Assembly (NCBI RefSeq): GCF_014203645.1
Contig: NZ_JACHJL010000032.1
Span: 1-52,516, forward strand
Direction of reading: 5' to 3'
Source of the DNA: Streptomyces zagrosensis
Lineage (GTDB): Bacteria > Actinomycetota > Actinomycetes > Streptomycetales > Streptomycetaceae
Length of the DNA: 52,516 nt
The notes below the pieces were generated by a model that made no database searches, was not told the DNA's origin, and saw only the letters and a list, made by a program, of their open reading frames with translations. Both the position numbers and the translations under genes were made by a program. Of this stretch, positions 7,659-15,557 are shown piece after piece. The number at the start of each line of letters is the position of its first letter. The stretch's first letter is position 1.

Positions 7659-8663
7659 GTGGACATCGACATGAGTGCCCTGCGGGGTTTGGTGCGGGAG
7701 AAGGAGATTTCGTTCGACCTGCTGGTCGAGGCGATTGAGGCGGCCCTCCTCATCGCGTATCACCGCACCGAAGGAAGCCGCCGCCGGGCGCGCGTTGAAC
7801 TGGACCGGCAGACCGGTCATGTGACCGTGTGGGCCAAGGAGGACGCTGCGGACCTGGCGGGCGCTCAGGAGGGCGCCGAGCCACAGGATTTCGACGACAC
7901 GCCCACCGGGTTCGGCCGGATTGCCGCGACGACCGCGAAGCAGGTCATTTTGCAGCGGCTCCGGGATGCCGAGGAGGAGATCACCTTCGGCGAATATGCG
8001 GGGCGCGAGGGCGACGTTGTGGCGGGCATCGTGCAGCAGGGCAAGGACCCCAGGAACGTGCTGGTAGATATCGGCAAGCTGGAGGCGATCTTGCCGGTAC
8101 AGGAGCAGGTTCCCGGCGAGGACTACGCTCACGGCACGCGCCTGCGTACCTATGTCGTCCGCGTGGCCAAGGGCGTACGCGGCCCGTCGGTGACGCTCTC
8201 TCGTACCCACCCCAACCTGGTGCGCAAGCTCTTCGCGCTGGAGGTGCCAGAGATCGCTGACGGCTCGGTGGAGATCGCGGCCATCGCTCGTGAGGCGGGG
8301 CACCGTACGAAGATCGCCGTACGGTCCACCCGATCCGGTCTCAATCCGAAGGGTGCCTGCATCGGGCCGATGGGCAGCCGGGTGCGCAATGTGATGGCTG
8401 AGCTGCACGGCGAGAAAATCGACATTGTGGACTGGTCGGATGACCCGGCCGACCTGGTTGCCAACGCCCTGTCGCCGGCCCGGGTGAGCAAGGTTGAGGT
8501 TGTTGACCTGTCGGCGCGCTCCGCGCGGGTGACGGTGCCCGACTATCAGCTCTCGCTCGCGATCGGCAAGGAGGGCCAAAACGCCCGCCTCGCCGCGCGC
8601 CTCACCGGTTGGCGGATCGATATCCGCCCGGACACCGAGCAGCAGCCGGCCGACCAGGGCTGA
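7659..8663 (+). CDS. nusA: Transcription termination/antitermination factor NusA
   Basis: A 334-residue RNA polymerase-binding factor that influences pausing, termination and antitermination. The N-terminal domain is followed by an S1 RNA-binding domain (GREGDVVAGIVQQGKDPRNVLVDIG) and two KH domains. The first includes RTKIAVRSTRSGLNPKGACI and GSRVRNVMAEL; the second includes YQLSLAIGKEGQNARLAARL. It lacks the C-terminal acidic repeats of the enterobacterial protein, as is usual in actinobacteria. The GTG at 7659 is supported by AGAGGAGG nine bases upstream. A 563-base gap follows before ylxR, which holds a small hairpin (8682-8700) and a heptamer cluster but no gene. Confidence 0.97.
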   Translation: MDIDMSALRGLVREKEISFDLLVEAIEAALLIAYHRTEGSRRRARVELDRQTGHVTVWAKEDAADLAGAQEGAEPQDFDDTPTGFGRIAATTAKQVILQRLRDAEEEITFGEYAGREGDVVAGIVQQGKDPRNVLVDIGKLEAILPVQEQVPGEDYAHGTRLRTYVVRVAKGVRGPSVTLSRTHPNLVRKLFALEVPEIADGSVEIAAIAREAGHRTKIAVRSTRSGLNPKGACIGPMGSRVRNVMAELHGEKIDIVDWSDDPADLVANALSPARVSKVEVVDLSARSARVTVPDYQLSLAIGKEGQNARLAARLTGWRIDIRPDTEQQPADQG

Positions 8664-8928
8664 GCTACGGGGCGCGCTGTTACGGGGTGCGCAGCCCCGT
8701 GCGCGGGGCATGGAGCGCCATGGGGTGTGGACTGGGAAGACCGGGCTCAGGTATGCGCGGAGGGCTCGGTCACCTCCGGCGCGGCTAGGGCAGAAGAGCG
8801 GCCGTGGCCGCCCGTCTCGTGACATGAAACACGGGAAATCGCAGGCCCCAGGTATGCGCTCCATGCGCCGTGACGCGCGGAATGCGAGCCGAGAGAAGAC
8901 CTAGAGGCGCGGTGCCCCACCGGTGACG

Positions 8929-9040
8929 TGGAGCACGGGGCACGGTGCGGGCCGCCACGGCGCACGGTGTGTAAGACCACGGAGCACGGGGCGGGCCCGC
9001 TAGAGCACGCAGCACGGGGCACAGGGCACGGAGCACGGCG
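8929..9040 (+). repeat. Imperfect GGRGCAC heptamer cluster between nusA and ylxR
   Basis: About nine copies of GAGCACG or GGGCACG variants occur with irregular spacing. They are on the plus strand, like the flanking genes. The sequence around it (8664-9200) has no credible reading frame. Confidence 0.75.
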
Positions 9041-9214
9041 CGCGAGGCTGAGCCGTCACCGGCGGCAGTGCGTTCCGTGCCGGGCGTCGCTTGTGCTCCC
9101 GAACGTCGCCGTGGGCCCCGGGTCCCCGTCGATCGGGCCGGCGGGCTCAGCAGCGTAAGAAAGCAAGTGACCGGCCGATCGTTGCCCTAAATGGGTGATG
9201 TCGGCGCGGGGAGG

Positions 9215-9220
9215 TAGACT
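9215..9220 (+). promoter_or_regulatory. Candidate -10 box giving a leaderless ylxR transcript
   Basis: TAGACT lies six bases before the ylxR GTG at 9227, so the predicted transcription start coincides with the start codon. GGGGAGG overlaps just upstream but is 12 bases from the GTG, longer than usual. Either a leaderless start or a wide-spaced ribosome-binding site is possible. Confidence 0.4.
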
Positions 9221-9226
9221 AAAACA

Positions 9227-9505
9227 GTGTCTGGCCGGACGCGCGACAGCGCATGCCCTGAACGAACCTGTGTGGGATGTCGGAAGCGCGCCGCCAAGGG
9301 CGATCTACTGCGCACTGTGGTGGCCGAGGGCGAATGTGTCCCCGATCAGCGCGGTACGCTGCCCGGCCGGGGTGCTTATGTGCACCCGACGCTGATCTGC
9401 CACGACCTGGCGGTTCGCCGCCGGGCGTTTCCCAGGGCCTTTCGGGTCCAGGGTCCGCTCGACACGACGGCCTTGCGCCAGTACGTCGAGCAGGTAACAC
9501 CGTAA
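9227..9505 (+). CDS. ylxR: YlxR family RNA-binding protein (DUF448)
   Basis: A 92-residue basic protein of the YlxR/DUF448 family, found between nusA and infB in most Gram-positive bacteria. The family signature PERTCVGCRKRAAKGDLLR is present near the N-terminus, followed by GRGAYVHP and an Arg-rich helix (DLAVRRRAFPRAFR). The family is reported to be RNA-binding or a transcription modulator; the role here is inferred from that and from its position. The start is GTG 9227, the only one that places the RTCVGCR motif at the expected distance. Confidence 0.92.
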   Translation: MSGRTRDSACPERTCVGCRKRAAKGDLLRTVVAEGECVPDQRGTLPGRGAYVHPTLICHDLAVRRRAFPRAFRVQGPLDTTALRQYVEQVTP

Positions 9506-9658
9506 GAGTTGGAAGTACGGCACGGGACACCGTGCGGTCAGGTACCTCGCGAGTTGGAAGTAGGTCGAGATTGCGATGAGCACTCGATGAGTACGCGATG
9601 AGTACGCCCATGAAGTAGCGACGGTCCGGCGGTCAACCCCGGACCTAAAAGGAGCGAT
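9506..9658 (+). promoter_or_regulatory. infB leader with three overlapping mini-ORFs and a hairpin
   Basis: This 153-base leader has an organised structure. GAGTTGGAAGTA occurs twice (9506-9517 and 9551-9562). Three tiny reading frames then follow in a chain: 9576-9590 (Met-Ser-Thr-Arg-stop), 9587-9601 (Met-Ser-Thr-Arg-stop) and 9598-9618 (Met-Ser-Thr-Pro-Met-Lys-stop). Each stop overlaps the next start as ATGA. A 7-bp hairpin, GGTCCGG (9623-9629) with CCGGACC (9639-9645), sits directly before the infB ribosome-binding site AGGAG. The layout suggests a translation-coupled leader controlling IF2 synthesis; this is inference. Confidence 0.6.
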
Positions 9659-12600
9659 GTGGCTAAGGTCCGGGTATACGAACTCGCTAAGGAGTTCGGA
9701 GTTGAGAGCAAGGTCGTCATGGCCAAGCTCACTGAACTCGGTGAATTCGTACGTTCGGCGTCCTCGACGATCGAGGCGCCCGTTGTACGCAAGTTGACTG
9801 ACGCTTTCCAGCAGGGCAACGGTTCTGGCCGTGCCGCTGGCAAGCCCGCGGCGCCGCGCAAGGCGTCGCCCGCCAAGCCGTCTGCGCCGACTCCGCAGGC
9901 GGCCCGTCCTGCTGCCCCCAAGGCTCCGGCGACCGGCCCCAAGCCGGCGTCCGACGGTCCTGCGGGCGAGACCAGCGCGACCCCCGCGCCGGGGCCGCGC
10001 CCGACTCCGGGCCCGAAGGCCCCGACTCCGGGCCCGCGCCCCGCTCCGGCTGCCCCTGTGGCGCCGGCAGCGCCGGAGGCACCGGAGGCCCCCGCAGCAC
10101 CGGCCGCGCCTGTAGCACCGGCGCAGCCTGAGTTCACCGCGCCGCCTGCGGCCCCGGCCGAGTCTGCGGCCCCCAAGCCCAGTGGCGCCAAGCCTGGCGC
10201 CACCCCGGGCCCCCGCCCCAGCGCCCGGCCTTCCGGGCCTGGCCAAGGTGGTCAGGGTGGTCAAGGTCAGGGTGGTGGCCGCTCTGGCGCGCCGCGCCCC
10301 GGCGGTCAGGGCGGGGCTCCTCGTCCAGGCGGGCGCCCCTCCGGCCCGCGTCCGGGTAACAACCCCTTCACCTCCGGTGGCAGCACCGGTATGTCGCGTC
10401 CGCAGACGCCCCGTCCGGGCGGCCCCCGCCCCGGCCCTGCCAGCCAGGGCCAGGGAGGTCCGCGTCCGCAGGGCGGCGGCCAGGGTGGTCACGCCGGTCC
10501 GCGTCCGCAGGGTCCGGGCGGTGCCCGTCCGAGCCCCGGCGGGATGCCTCGTCCGCAAAGCGGCCCGGGCGGCGCCCCGCGTCCTGGTGGCGGCCCTGGT
10601 GGCCCCGGTGGTAACCGTCCGAACCCGGGCATGATGCCGCAGCGTCCGGCCGCGACTCCGCGTCCGGGCCCCGGCGGCGGTGGTGGCCGTGGCCCCGGTG
10701 GTGCTGGTCGTCCCGGTGGCGGTGGCGCTGCTGGTCGTCCCGGTGGTGGCGGCGGTGGCTTCGCCGGTCGTCCCGGTAGCCCCGGTGGTGCTGGTCGCCC
10801 CGGTGGCGGTGGCGGCGGTGGCTTCGCCGGTCGTCCCGGTGGCGGCGGTGGTGGCGGCGGCTTCGGCGGTCGTCCCGGCTTCGCCGGTCGCCCCGGTGGC
10901 CCCGGTGGCCGTGGTGGAACACAAGGCGCATTCGGTCGCCCCGGCGGCCCGGCGCGTCGTGGCCGTAAGTCGAAGCGGCAGCGGCGTCAGGAATACGAGG
11001 CCATGCAGGCCCCGTCGGTCGGCGGCGTGATGCTGCCGCGTGGCAACGGACAGGTCGTCCGCTTGTCGCGTGGTGCCTCCCTCACCGATTTCGCGGAGAA
11101 GATCAACGCCAACCCGGCGTCGCTCGTCGCCGTGATGCTCAACCTCGGCGAGATGGTCACGGCGACCCAGTCGGTCACCGACGAGACGCTGCAACTCCTC
11201 GCTGACGAGATGAACTACACCGTCGAGATCGTCAGCCCGGAGGAGGAGGACCGCGAGCTTCTCGAGTCGTTCTCCATCGAGTTCGGCGAGAACGAGGGCG
11301 GCGAGGAGATGCTCGTCTCCCGTCCGCCGGTGGTGACCGTCATGGGTCACGTCGATCACGGTAAGACGCGACTGCTGGACGCGATCCGCAAGACGAACGT
11401 CGTCGCGGGCGAGGCCGGTGGCATCACTCAGCACATCGGTGCCTACCAGGTCGCGACCACCGTCAACGGCGAGGACCGCGCGATCACCTTCATCGACACC
11501 CCGGGCCACGAGGCGTTCACCGCCATGCGTGCCCGTGGTGCGAAGTCAACCGACATCGCGATCCTCGTGGTGGCGGCCAACGACGGTGTGATGCCGCAGA
11601 CGATCGAGGCGCTGAACCACGCCAAGGCGGCCGATGTGCCGATCGTGGTCGCGGTCAACAAGATCGACGTCGAGGGCGCGGACCCGACCAAGGTGCGCGG
11701 TCAGCTCACCGAGTTCGGTCTGGTGGCTGAGGAGTACGGCGGCGACACCATGTTCGTTGACATCTCCGCACGCCAGGGGCTGAACATCGACAGCCTGCTT
11801 GAGGCCGTCGTCCTCACCGCTGACGCCTCGCTCGACCTGCGCGCCAATGCGGAGCAGGACGCGCAGGGCATCGCGATCGAGGCTCACCTCGACCGCGGCC
11901 GAGGCGCCGTGGCCACCGTTCTCGTCCAGCGCGGCACGCTGCGCGTCGGCGACACGATGGTGGCGGGCGACGCGTACGGCAGGGTCCGGGCGATGCTCGA
12001 CGACACCGGCGCCCAGCTCGAAGAGGCCGGCCCCTCGACTCCGGTCCTGGTGCTCGGTCTGACCAACGTGCCGGGTGCAGGTGACAACTTCCTGGTGGTT
12101 GACGAGGACCGTACGGCCCGTCAGATCGCCGAGAAGCGTGCGGCCCGTGAGCGCAACGCCGCGTTCGCCAAGCGCACCCGCCGGGTCTCCCTGGAGGACC
12201 TGGACAAGGTGCTCAAGGCCGGCGAGGTACAGCAGCTCAACCTCATCATCAAGGGCGACGCGTCTGGTTCGGTCGAGGCCCTTGAGTCCTCGCTGCTCCA
12301 GCTCGACGTCGGCGAAGAGGTGGACCTGCGCATCCTGCACCGTGGCGTCGGTGCGGTCACCGAGACCGACATCGACCTGGCGGCGGGCTCCGACGCCATC
12401 GTCATCGGCTTCAACGTGCGGGCCGAGGGCCGCGCCACGTCGGCAGCCGAGCGCGAGGGCGTGGACGTGCGCTACTACTCGGTCATCTACCAGGTGATCG
12501 AGGAGATCGAGGCGGCCCTGAAGGGCATGCTCAAGCCGGAGTACGAAGAGGTCGAGCTGGGTACGGCGGAGATCCGCGAGGTCTTCCGCTCGTCCAAGCT

Positions 12601-12844
12601 GGGCAACATCGCCGGTGTCCTTATCCGCTCCGGTGAGGTCAAGCGCAACACCAAGGCGCGCCTCCTCCGTGACGGCAAGGTCGTGGCGGAGAGCCTCAAC
12701 ATCGAGGGTCTGCGTCGCTTCAAGGACGACGTCACCGAGATCCGCGAAGGCTTCGAGGGTGGTATTAACCTCGGCAACTTCAACGACATCAAGGTTGACG
12801 ACGTCATCGCGACGTACGAGATGCGGGAGAAGCCCCGCGGCTAA
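9659..12844 (+). CDS. infB: Translation initiation factor IF-2
   Basis: A 1061-residue GTPase that delivers initiator fMet-tRNA to the 30S subunit. Residues 1-52 form an IF2_N domain (VRVYELAKEFGVESKVVMAK). A very long low-complexity linker follows: Pro/Ala-rich to about 200, then Gly/Arg/Pro-rich to about 430. A second IF2_N domain lies near 455-510. The G domain has GHVDHGKT (about residue 562), DTPGHE and NKID. Domains II-IV complete the protein, ending MREKPRG. The linker makes it longer than the ~890 residues of E. coli IF-2, as is common in streptomycetes. The GTG at 9659 has AGGAG upstream and starts VAKVRVYELAKE. Confidence 0.97.
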   Translation: MAKVRVYELAKEFGVESKVVMAKLTELGEFVRSASSTIEAPVVRKLTDAFQQGNGSGRAAGKPAAPRKASPAKPSAPTPQAARPAAPKAPATGPKPASDGPAGETSATPAPGPRPTPGPKAPTPGPRPAPAAPVAPAAPEAPEAPAAPAAPVAPAQPEFTAPPAAPAESAAPKPSGAKPGATPGPRPSARPSGPGQGGQGGQGQGGGRSGAPRPGGQGGAPRPGGRPSGPRPGNNPFTSGGSTGMSRPQTPRPGGPRPGPASQGQGGPRPQGGGQGGHAGPRPQGPGGARPSPGGMPRPQSGPGGAPRPGGGPGGPGGNRPNPGMMPQRPAATPRPGPGGGGGRGPGGAGRPGGGGAAGRPGGGGGGFAGRPGSPGGAGRPGGGGGGGFAGRPGGGGGGGGFGGRPGFAGRPGGPGGRGGTQGAFGRPGGPARRGRKSKRQRRQEYEAMQAPSVGGVMLPRGNGQVVRLSRGASLTDFAEKINANPASLVAVMLNLGEMVTATQSVTDETLQLLADEMNYTVEIVSPEEEDRELLESFSIEFGENEGGEEMLVSRPPVVTVMGHVDHGKTRLLDAIRKTNVVAGEAGGITQHIGAYQVATTVNGEDRAITFIDTPGHEAFTAMRARGAKSTDIAILVVAANDGVMPQTIEALNHAKAADVPIVVAVNKIDVEGADPTKVRGQLTEFGLVAEEYGGDTMFVDISARQGLNIDSLLEAVVLTADASLDLRANAEQDAQGIAIEAHLDRGRGAVATVLVQRGTLRVGDTMVAGDAYGRVRAMLDDTGAQLEEAGPSTPVLVLGLTNVPGAGDNFLVVDEDRTARQIAEKRAARERNAAFAKRTRRVSLEDLDKVLKAGEVQQLNLIIKGDASGSVEALESSLLQLDVGEEVDLRILHRGVGAVTETDIDLAAGSDAIVIGFNVRAEGRATSAAEREGVDVRYYSVIYQVIEEIEAALKGMLKPEYEEVELGTAEIREVFRSSKLGNIAGVLIRSGEVKRNTKARLLRDGKVVAESLNIEGLRRFKDDVTEIREGFEGGINLGNFNDIKVDDVIATYEMREKPRG

Positions 12845-12861
12845 TCTCGTCTGACCAACGG

Positions 12862-12940
12862 TCCGGGGCCGGTCGGCCGGGTCCCCTCTGCCGCCCCAGC
12901 GGCGGCGGAGGGAAAATCCCAGTCGATCGGCCCCGGCCGT
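12862..12940 (+). terminator. Nested stem-loops after infB, possible terminator
   Basis: CCCTCTGCCGC (12884-12894) pairs with GCGGCGGAGGG (12902-12912) with one G-U pair, followed by AAAA. An outer pair of arms, CCGGGGCCGGTCG near 12863 and CGATCGGCCCCGG near 12925, could enclose it with one wobble. It separates infB from the DUF503 gene. Confidence 0.5.
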
Positions 12941-13015
12941 TGCGTGTACGGTGCTGGTGTCCCTGCCAAGCAGTGGCGGGGAACTACCCCGGACCGGCGG
13001 GTTAACCGGACACAC

Positions 13016-13309
13016 ATGTATGTAGGGACCTTGTCCTTCGATCTGCTCCTTGGCGACGTACGGTCGCTGAAGGAGAAGCGCTCCGTCGTCCGCCCGATCG
13101 TCTCCGAGCTGTACCGCAAGTACGGTGTGAGCGTGGCGGAGGTCGGAGACCAGGACCTCTACCGCAGGGCCGAGATCGGTTTGGCAGCCGTCTCCGGCGA
13201 CACGGGTCACCTCACGGACGTGCTCGACCAGTGCGAGCGCTGGGTGGCCGCCCGGCCAGAGGTGGAACTGCTTTCGGTGCGCCGGCGGCACCACGGTGAC
13301 GATGACTGA
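13016..13309 (+). CDS. DUF503 family protein
   Basis: A 97-residue protein that starts MYVGTLSFDLLLGDVRSLKEKRSVVRPIV, the conserved N-terminus of DUF503, and continues with VSVAEVGDQDLYRRAEIGLAAV. The family is usually encoded between infB and rbfA, as here, so a role near ribosome assembly is often assumed but not established. I chose the ATG at 13016 because it gives this exact family start; the frame is open upstream but unrelated to the family. It lacks a clear Shine-Dalgarno sequence. A 191-base gap with a mismatched hairpin near 13351-13376 precedes rbfA. Confidence 0.9.
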   Translation: MYVGTLSFDLLLGDVRSLKEKRSVVRPIVSELYRKYGVSVAEVGDQDLYRRAEIGLAAVSGDTGHLTDVLDQCERWVAARPEVELLSVRRRHHGDDD

Positions 13310-13500
13310 TCGCCACCGGCGGGGCCGCGCCACCACCACTGCTGGCCGCCACGGAGCCCGCACGGGTCCCGTGGGGCCCGCCTCACTGCGGCGCCACCGC
13401 GGGGCTACGGACTATGCCGCTCGGCGACGGGAAAGCCAGGTGGGCGGCGAGCCGAGCCCGACGACTTGATACGTGAACCGAAGAAGAGAGAAGAAGACGC

Positions 13501-14025
13501 ATGACCGACACCGCGCGGGCACGCAAGCTAGCTGACCGCATCCGGGTCGTGGTCGCGGAGACCCTGCAACGGCGCATCAAGGACCCGCGGCTGGGCTATG
13601 TGACGATCACCGACACTCGGGTCACCGGCGACCTGCGGGAGGCGACCGTCTTCTACACGGTCTTCGGCGACGAGGAGGAGCGCACCGCGTCGGCCGCGGC
13701 GCTGGAGAGCGCCAAGGGCGTACTGCGCTCCGAGGTGGGCCGCCAGACCGGCGTCCGATTCACACCCACCCTCACCTTCATCCCCGATGCGCTGCCCGAC
13801 AACGCCCGCACCATCGACGACCTGCTCGCCAAGGCGAAGGCGGCGGACGCGCAGGTACGAGAGGCGTCCGAGGGGGCCGCGTACGCAGGTGGCGCCGACC
13901 CGTACCGCAAGCCGGACGACGATGCCGATACTGACACGGACGCTGACACCGCCGAAGATGCCGACGCCGACGCCGTGCAGCCCCATAGGGGCGAGGACGG
14001 CAGCGAGGGCACCACAAAGGCATGA
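13501..14025 (+). CDS. rbfA: Ribosome-binding factor A with acidic C-terminal extension
   Basis: A 174-residue KH-fold protein needed for late 16S rRNA processing and cold adaptation in characterised bacteria. Recognisable segments are RARKLADRIRVVVAETLQRR, RLGYVTITDTRVTGDLREA and VRFTPTLTFIPDALPDNARTI. The family core ends near residue 120. The rest is a low-complexity acidic tail made mainly of Asp, Ala and Thr. The ATG at 13501 follows an AGAGAGAAGAAG purine stretch. The last four bases overlap the truB start (ATGA), so the two genes are translationally coupled. Confidence 0.95.
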   Translation: MTDTARARKLADRIRVVVAETLQRRIKDPRLGYVTITDTRVTGDLREATVFYTVFGDEEERTASAAALESAKGVLRSEVGRQTGVRFTPTLTFIPDALPDNARTIDDLLAKAKAADAQVREASEGAAYAGGADPYRKPDDDADTDTDADTAEDADADAVQPHRGEDGSEGTTKA

Positions 14026-14924
14026 AGCGAAAGGGAACCGGCCCGAACGGGCTGGTGATCGTAGACAAGCCGGCCGGCTTCACCTCGCACGATGTCGTGG
14101 CCAAGCTGCGCCGCTTCGCGGGGACCCGGCGTGTCGGGCATGCCGGGACGCTGGACCCGATGGCGACCGGTGTACTGGTCATCGGCGTGGAGAAGGCGAC
14201 CCGGCTACTCGGCCACCTAGCGCTCACCGAGAAGGAGTACGCGGCGACGATCCGGCTCGGCCAGAGCACCGTCACCGACGACGCTGAGGGTGAAATCACC
14301 GCGTCGGCAGGCGCCATCGGTGTGGAGCGAGCGGCCATCGACACGGGTGTCGCCAAGCTGACCGGCGCCATCCAGCAGGTGCCGTCGAAGGTGAGCGCCA
14401 TCAAGATCGATGGCAAGCGGTCGTATTCGCGGGTACGAGAGGGCGAGGAATTCGACATCCCGGCCCGCCCCGTGACCATCTCGACCTTCGCTGTGCACGA
14501 GGTGCGCCAGGCCGTTGCCGAGGACGGTACGCACGTCACCGACGTCGACGCCACCGTCGTCTGCTCCTCCGGTACGTACATCCGCGCGCTCGCCAGGGAC
14601 CTTGGCACCGACCTCGGTACCGGGGGGCACCTCACCGCGCTGCGCCGCACGCGCGTTGGCCCATACGGGTTGGACGGGGCGCACTCGCTGGAGGAACTGG
14701 AGACGTCGCTTACGGTGCTGCCGATCGCCGAAGCCGCGGCAGCCGCGTTCCCGCGCTGGGACGTGGACGCCGAACAGGCCCGACTCCTCGGCAACGGAGT
14801 GCGGCTGCAAGGCCCGGAGCTAGGGACCGAGGAGCCAATCGCGGTCTTCGACCCCGAAGGCCGGTTTCTGGCCCTCATCGAAGAACGGGACGGCAAGACG
14901 AAGAGCCTGGCGGTCTTCGCATAG
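14022..14924 (+). CDS. truB: tRNA pseudouridine(55) synthase TruB
   Basis: A 300-residue enzyme that makes pseudouridine 55 in the T-loop of tRNAs. The catalytic motif GHAGTLDPMATGVL contains the active-site Asp near residue 46. Other landmarks are GLVIDKPAGFTSHDVV at the N-terminus, VPSKVSAIKIDGKRSYSRVREG, and SSGTYIRALARDLG. The C-terminal PUA-like region follows. The ATG at 14022 overlaps the rbfA stop. The 633-base gap after truB holds a hairpin and heptamer repeats but no gene. Confidence 0.96.
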   Translation: MKRKGTGPNGLVIVDKPAGFTSHDVVAKLRRFAGTRRVGHAGTLDPMATGVLVIGVEKATRLLGHLALTEKEYAATIRLGQSTVTDDAEGEITASAGAIGVERAAIDTGVAKLTGAIQQVPSKVSAIKIDGKRSYSRVREGEEFDIPARPVTISTFAVHEVRQAVAEDGTHVTDVDATVVCSSGTYIRALARDLGTDLGTGGHLTALRRTRVGPYGLDGAHSLEELETSLTVLPIAEAAAAAFPRWDVDAEQARLLGNGVRLQGPELGTEEPIAVFDPEGRFLALIEERDGKTKSLAVFA

Positions 14925-15224
14925 CGGCCGTCGCCGAGCGAGATCTTCGCCGAAAGCCCTGTGCGAGGGTGCTACGCCACCCCCCAGGCCAGTCTGAGAG
15001 GCCATGCCGCCGGCCCCGCCACGCTACGGGGACCGGCGGCTTCACGCCCGTCGGGCCACCAGCCGCCGCTGGCCGGGAGACCGGTCCGTGGCCGTTGGCC
15101 TGGGTGCGCAAGAAGCGGTCTGTCCCGGCTACGGCCCGCCGACCTCTCTCACCCGGGCAAGCGGGCTCTCCTCGGCACATGCCGTCTGGAGCGAGACCCT
15201 TGCTGGGCCCTAGCCCCTAGCCCC

Positions 15225-15252
15225 CAGCCCCCAGCCCGCCGGCCGGGGGCTG
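15225..15252 (+). terminator. Hairpin in the truB-ribF gap
   Basis: CAGCCCCC (15225-15232) pairs with GGGGGCTG (15245-15252) around a 12-base loop. It lies some 300 bases after truB and just beyond a stretch of near-tandem TAGCCCC/CAGCCCC 7-mers (15211-15237). No T-tract follows, so termination is uncertain. Confidence 0.35.
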
Positions 15253-15263
15253 CGTGGTAGGCC

Positions 15264-15372
15264 GTGGGCACGGGGGCGCGCCCACGGGGCACGGAGCCCC
15301 ATCGCACCACGGGGCGTGGGGCACGGGGCACGGAGCCCACCGCCCCGCAGGCCACGGGGCCACGGGGCACCG
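15264..15372 (+). repeat. Imperfect GGGGCAC/GGAGC heptamer cluster before ribF
   Basis: At least seven plus-strand copies of ACGGGGC or ACGGAGC variants are separated by unrelated bases. Same family as the perfect arrays elsewhere, here more diverged. Confidence 0.7.
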
Positions 15373-15557
15373 GGCCGCGGACCGCGCCCGTGCCATCCAG
15401 CACGGTGCACGGAGCGTCGCGGATCATTAGGGGCCCGCAGAGCATGGAGTACGCGGGATGGGGCGTGTGGGTGGGTGATGCCAGGCCCGGTCGGTGGGCA
15501 TGGCAGTCTTAGACCTGCGTAGTGGACAGACAAAAGTTCGGGCGAGGAGCGGGCACA

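Noticed and set aside
9305..11509. 734-codon minus-strand frame opposite ylxR and infB
   Set aside because: Shadow of infB caused by high G+C third positions; Arg/Gly/Thr-rich nonsense with no family features.
11546..13363. 605-codon minus-strand frame opposite the infB C-terminus
   Set aside because: Overlaps two clear plus-strand genes and mirrors infB codon bias.
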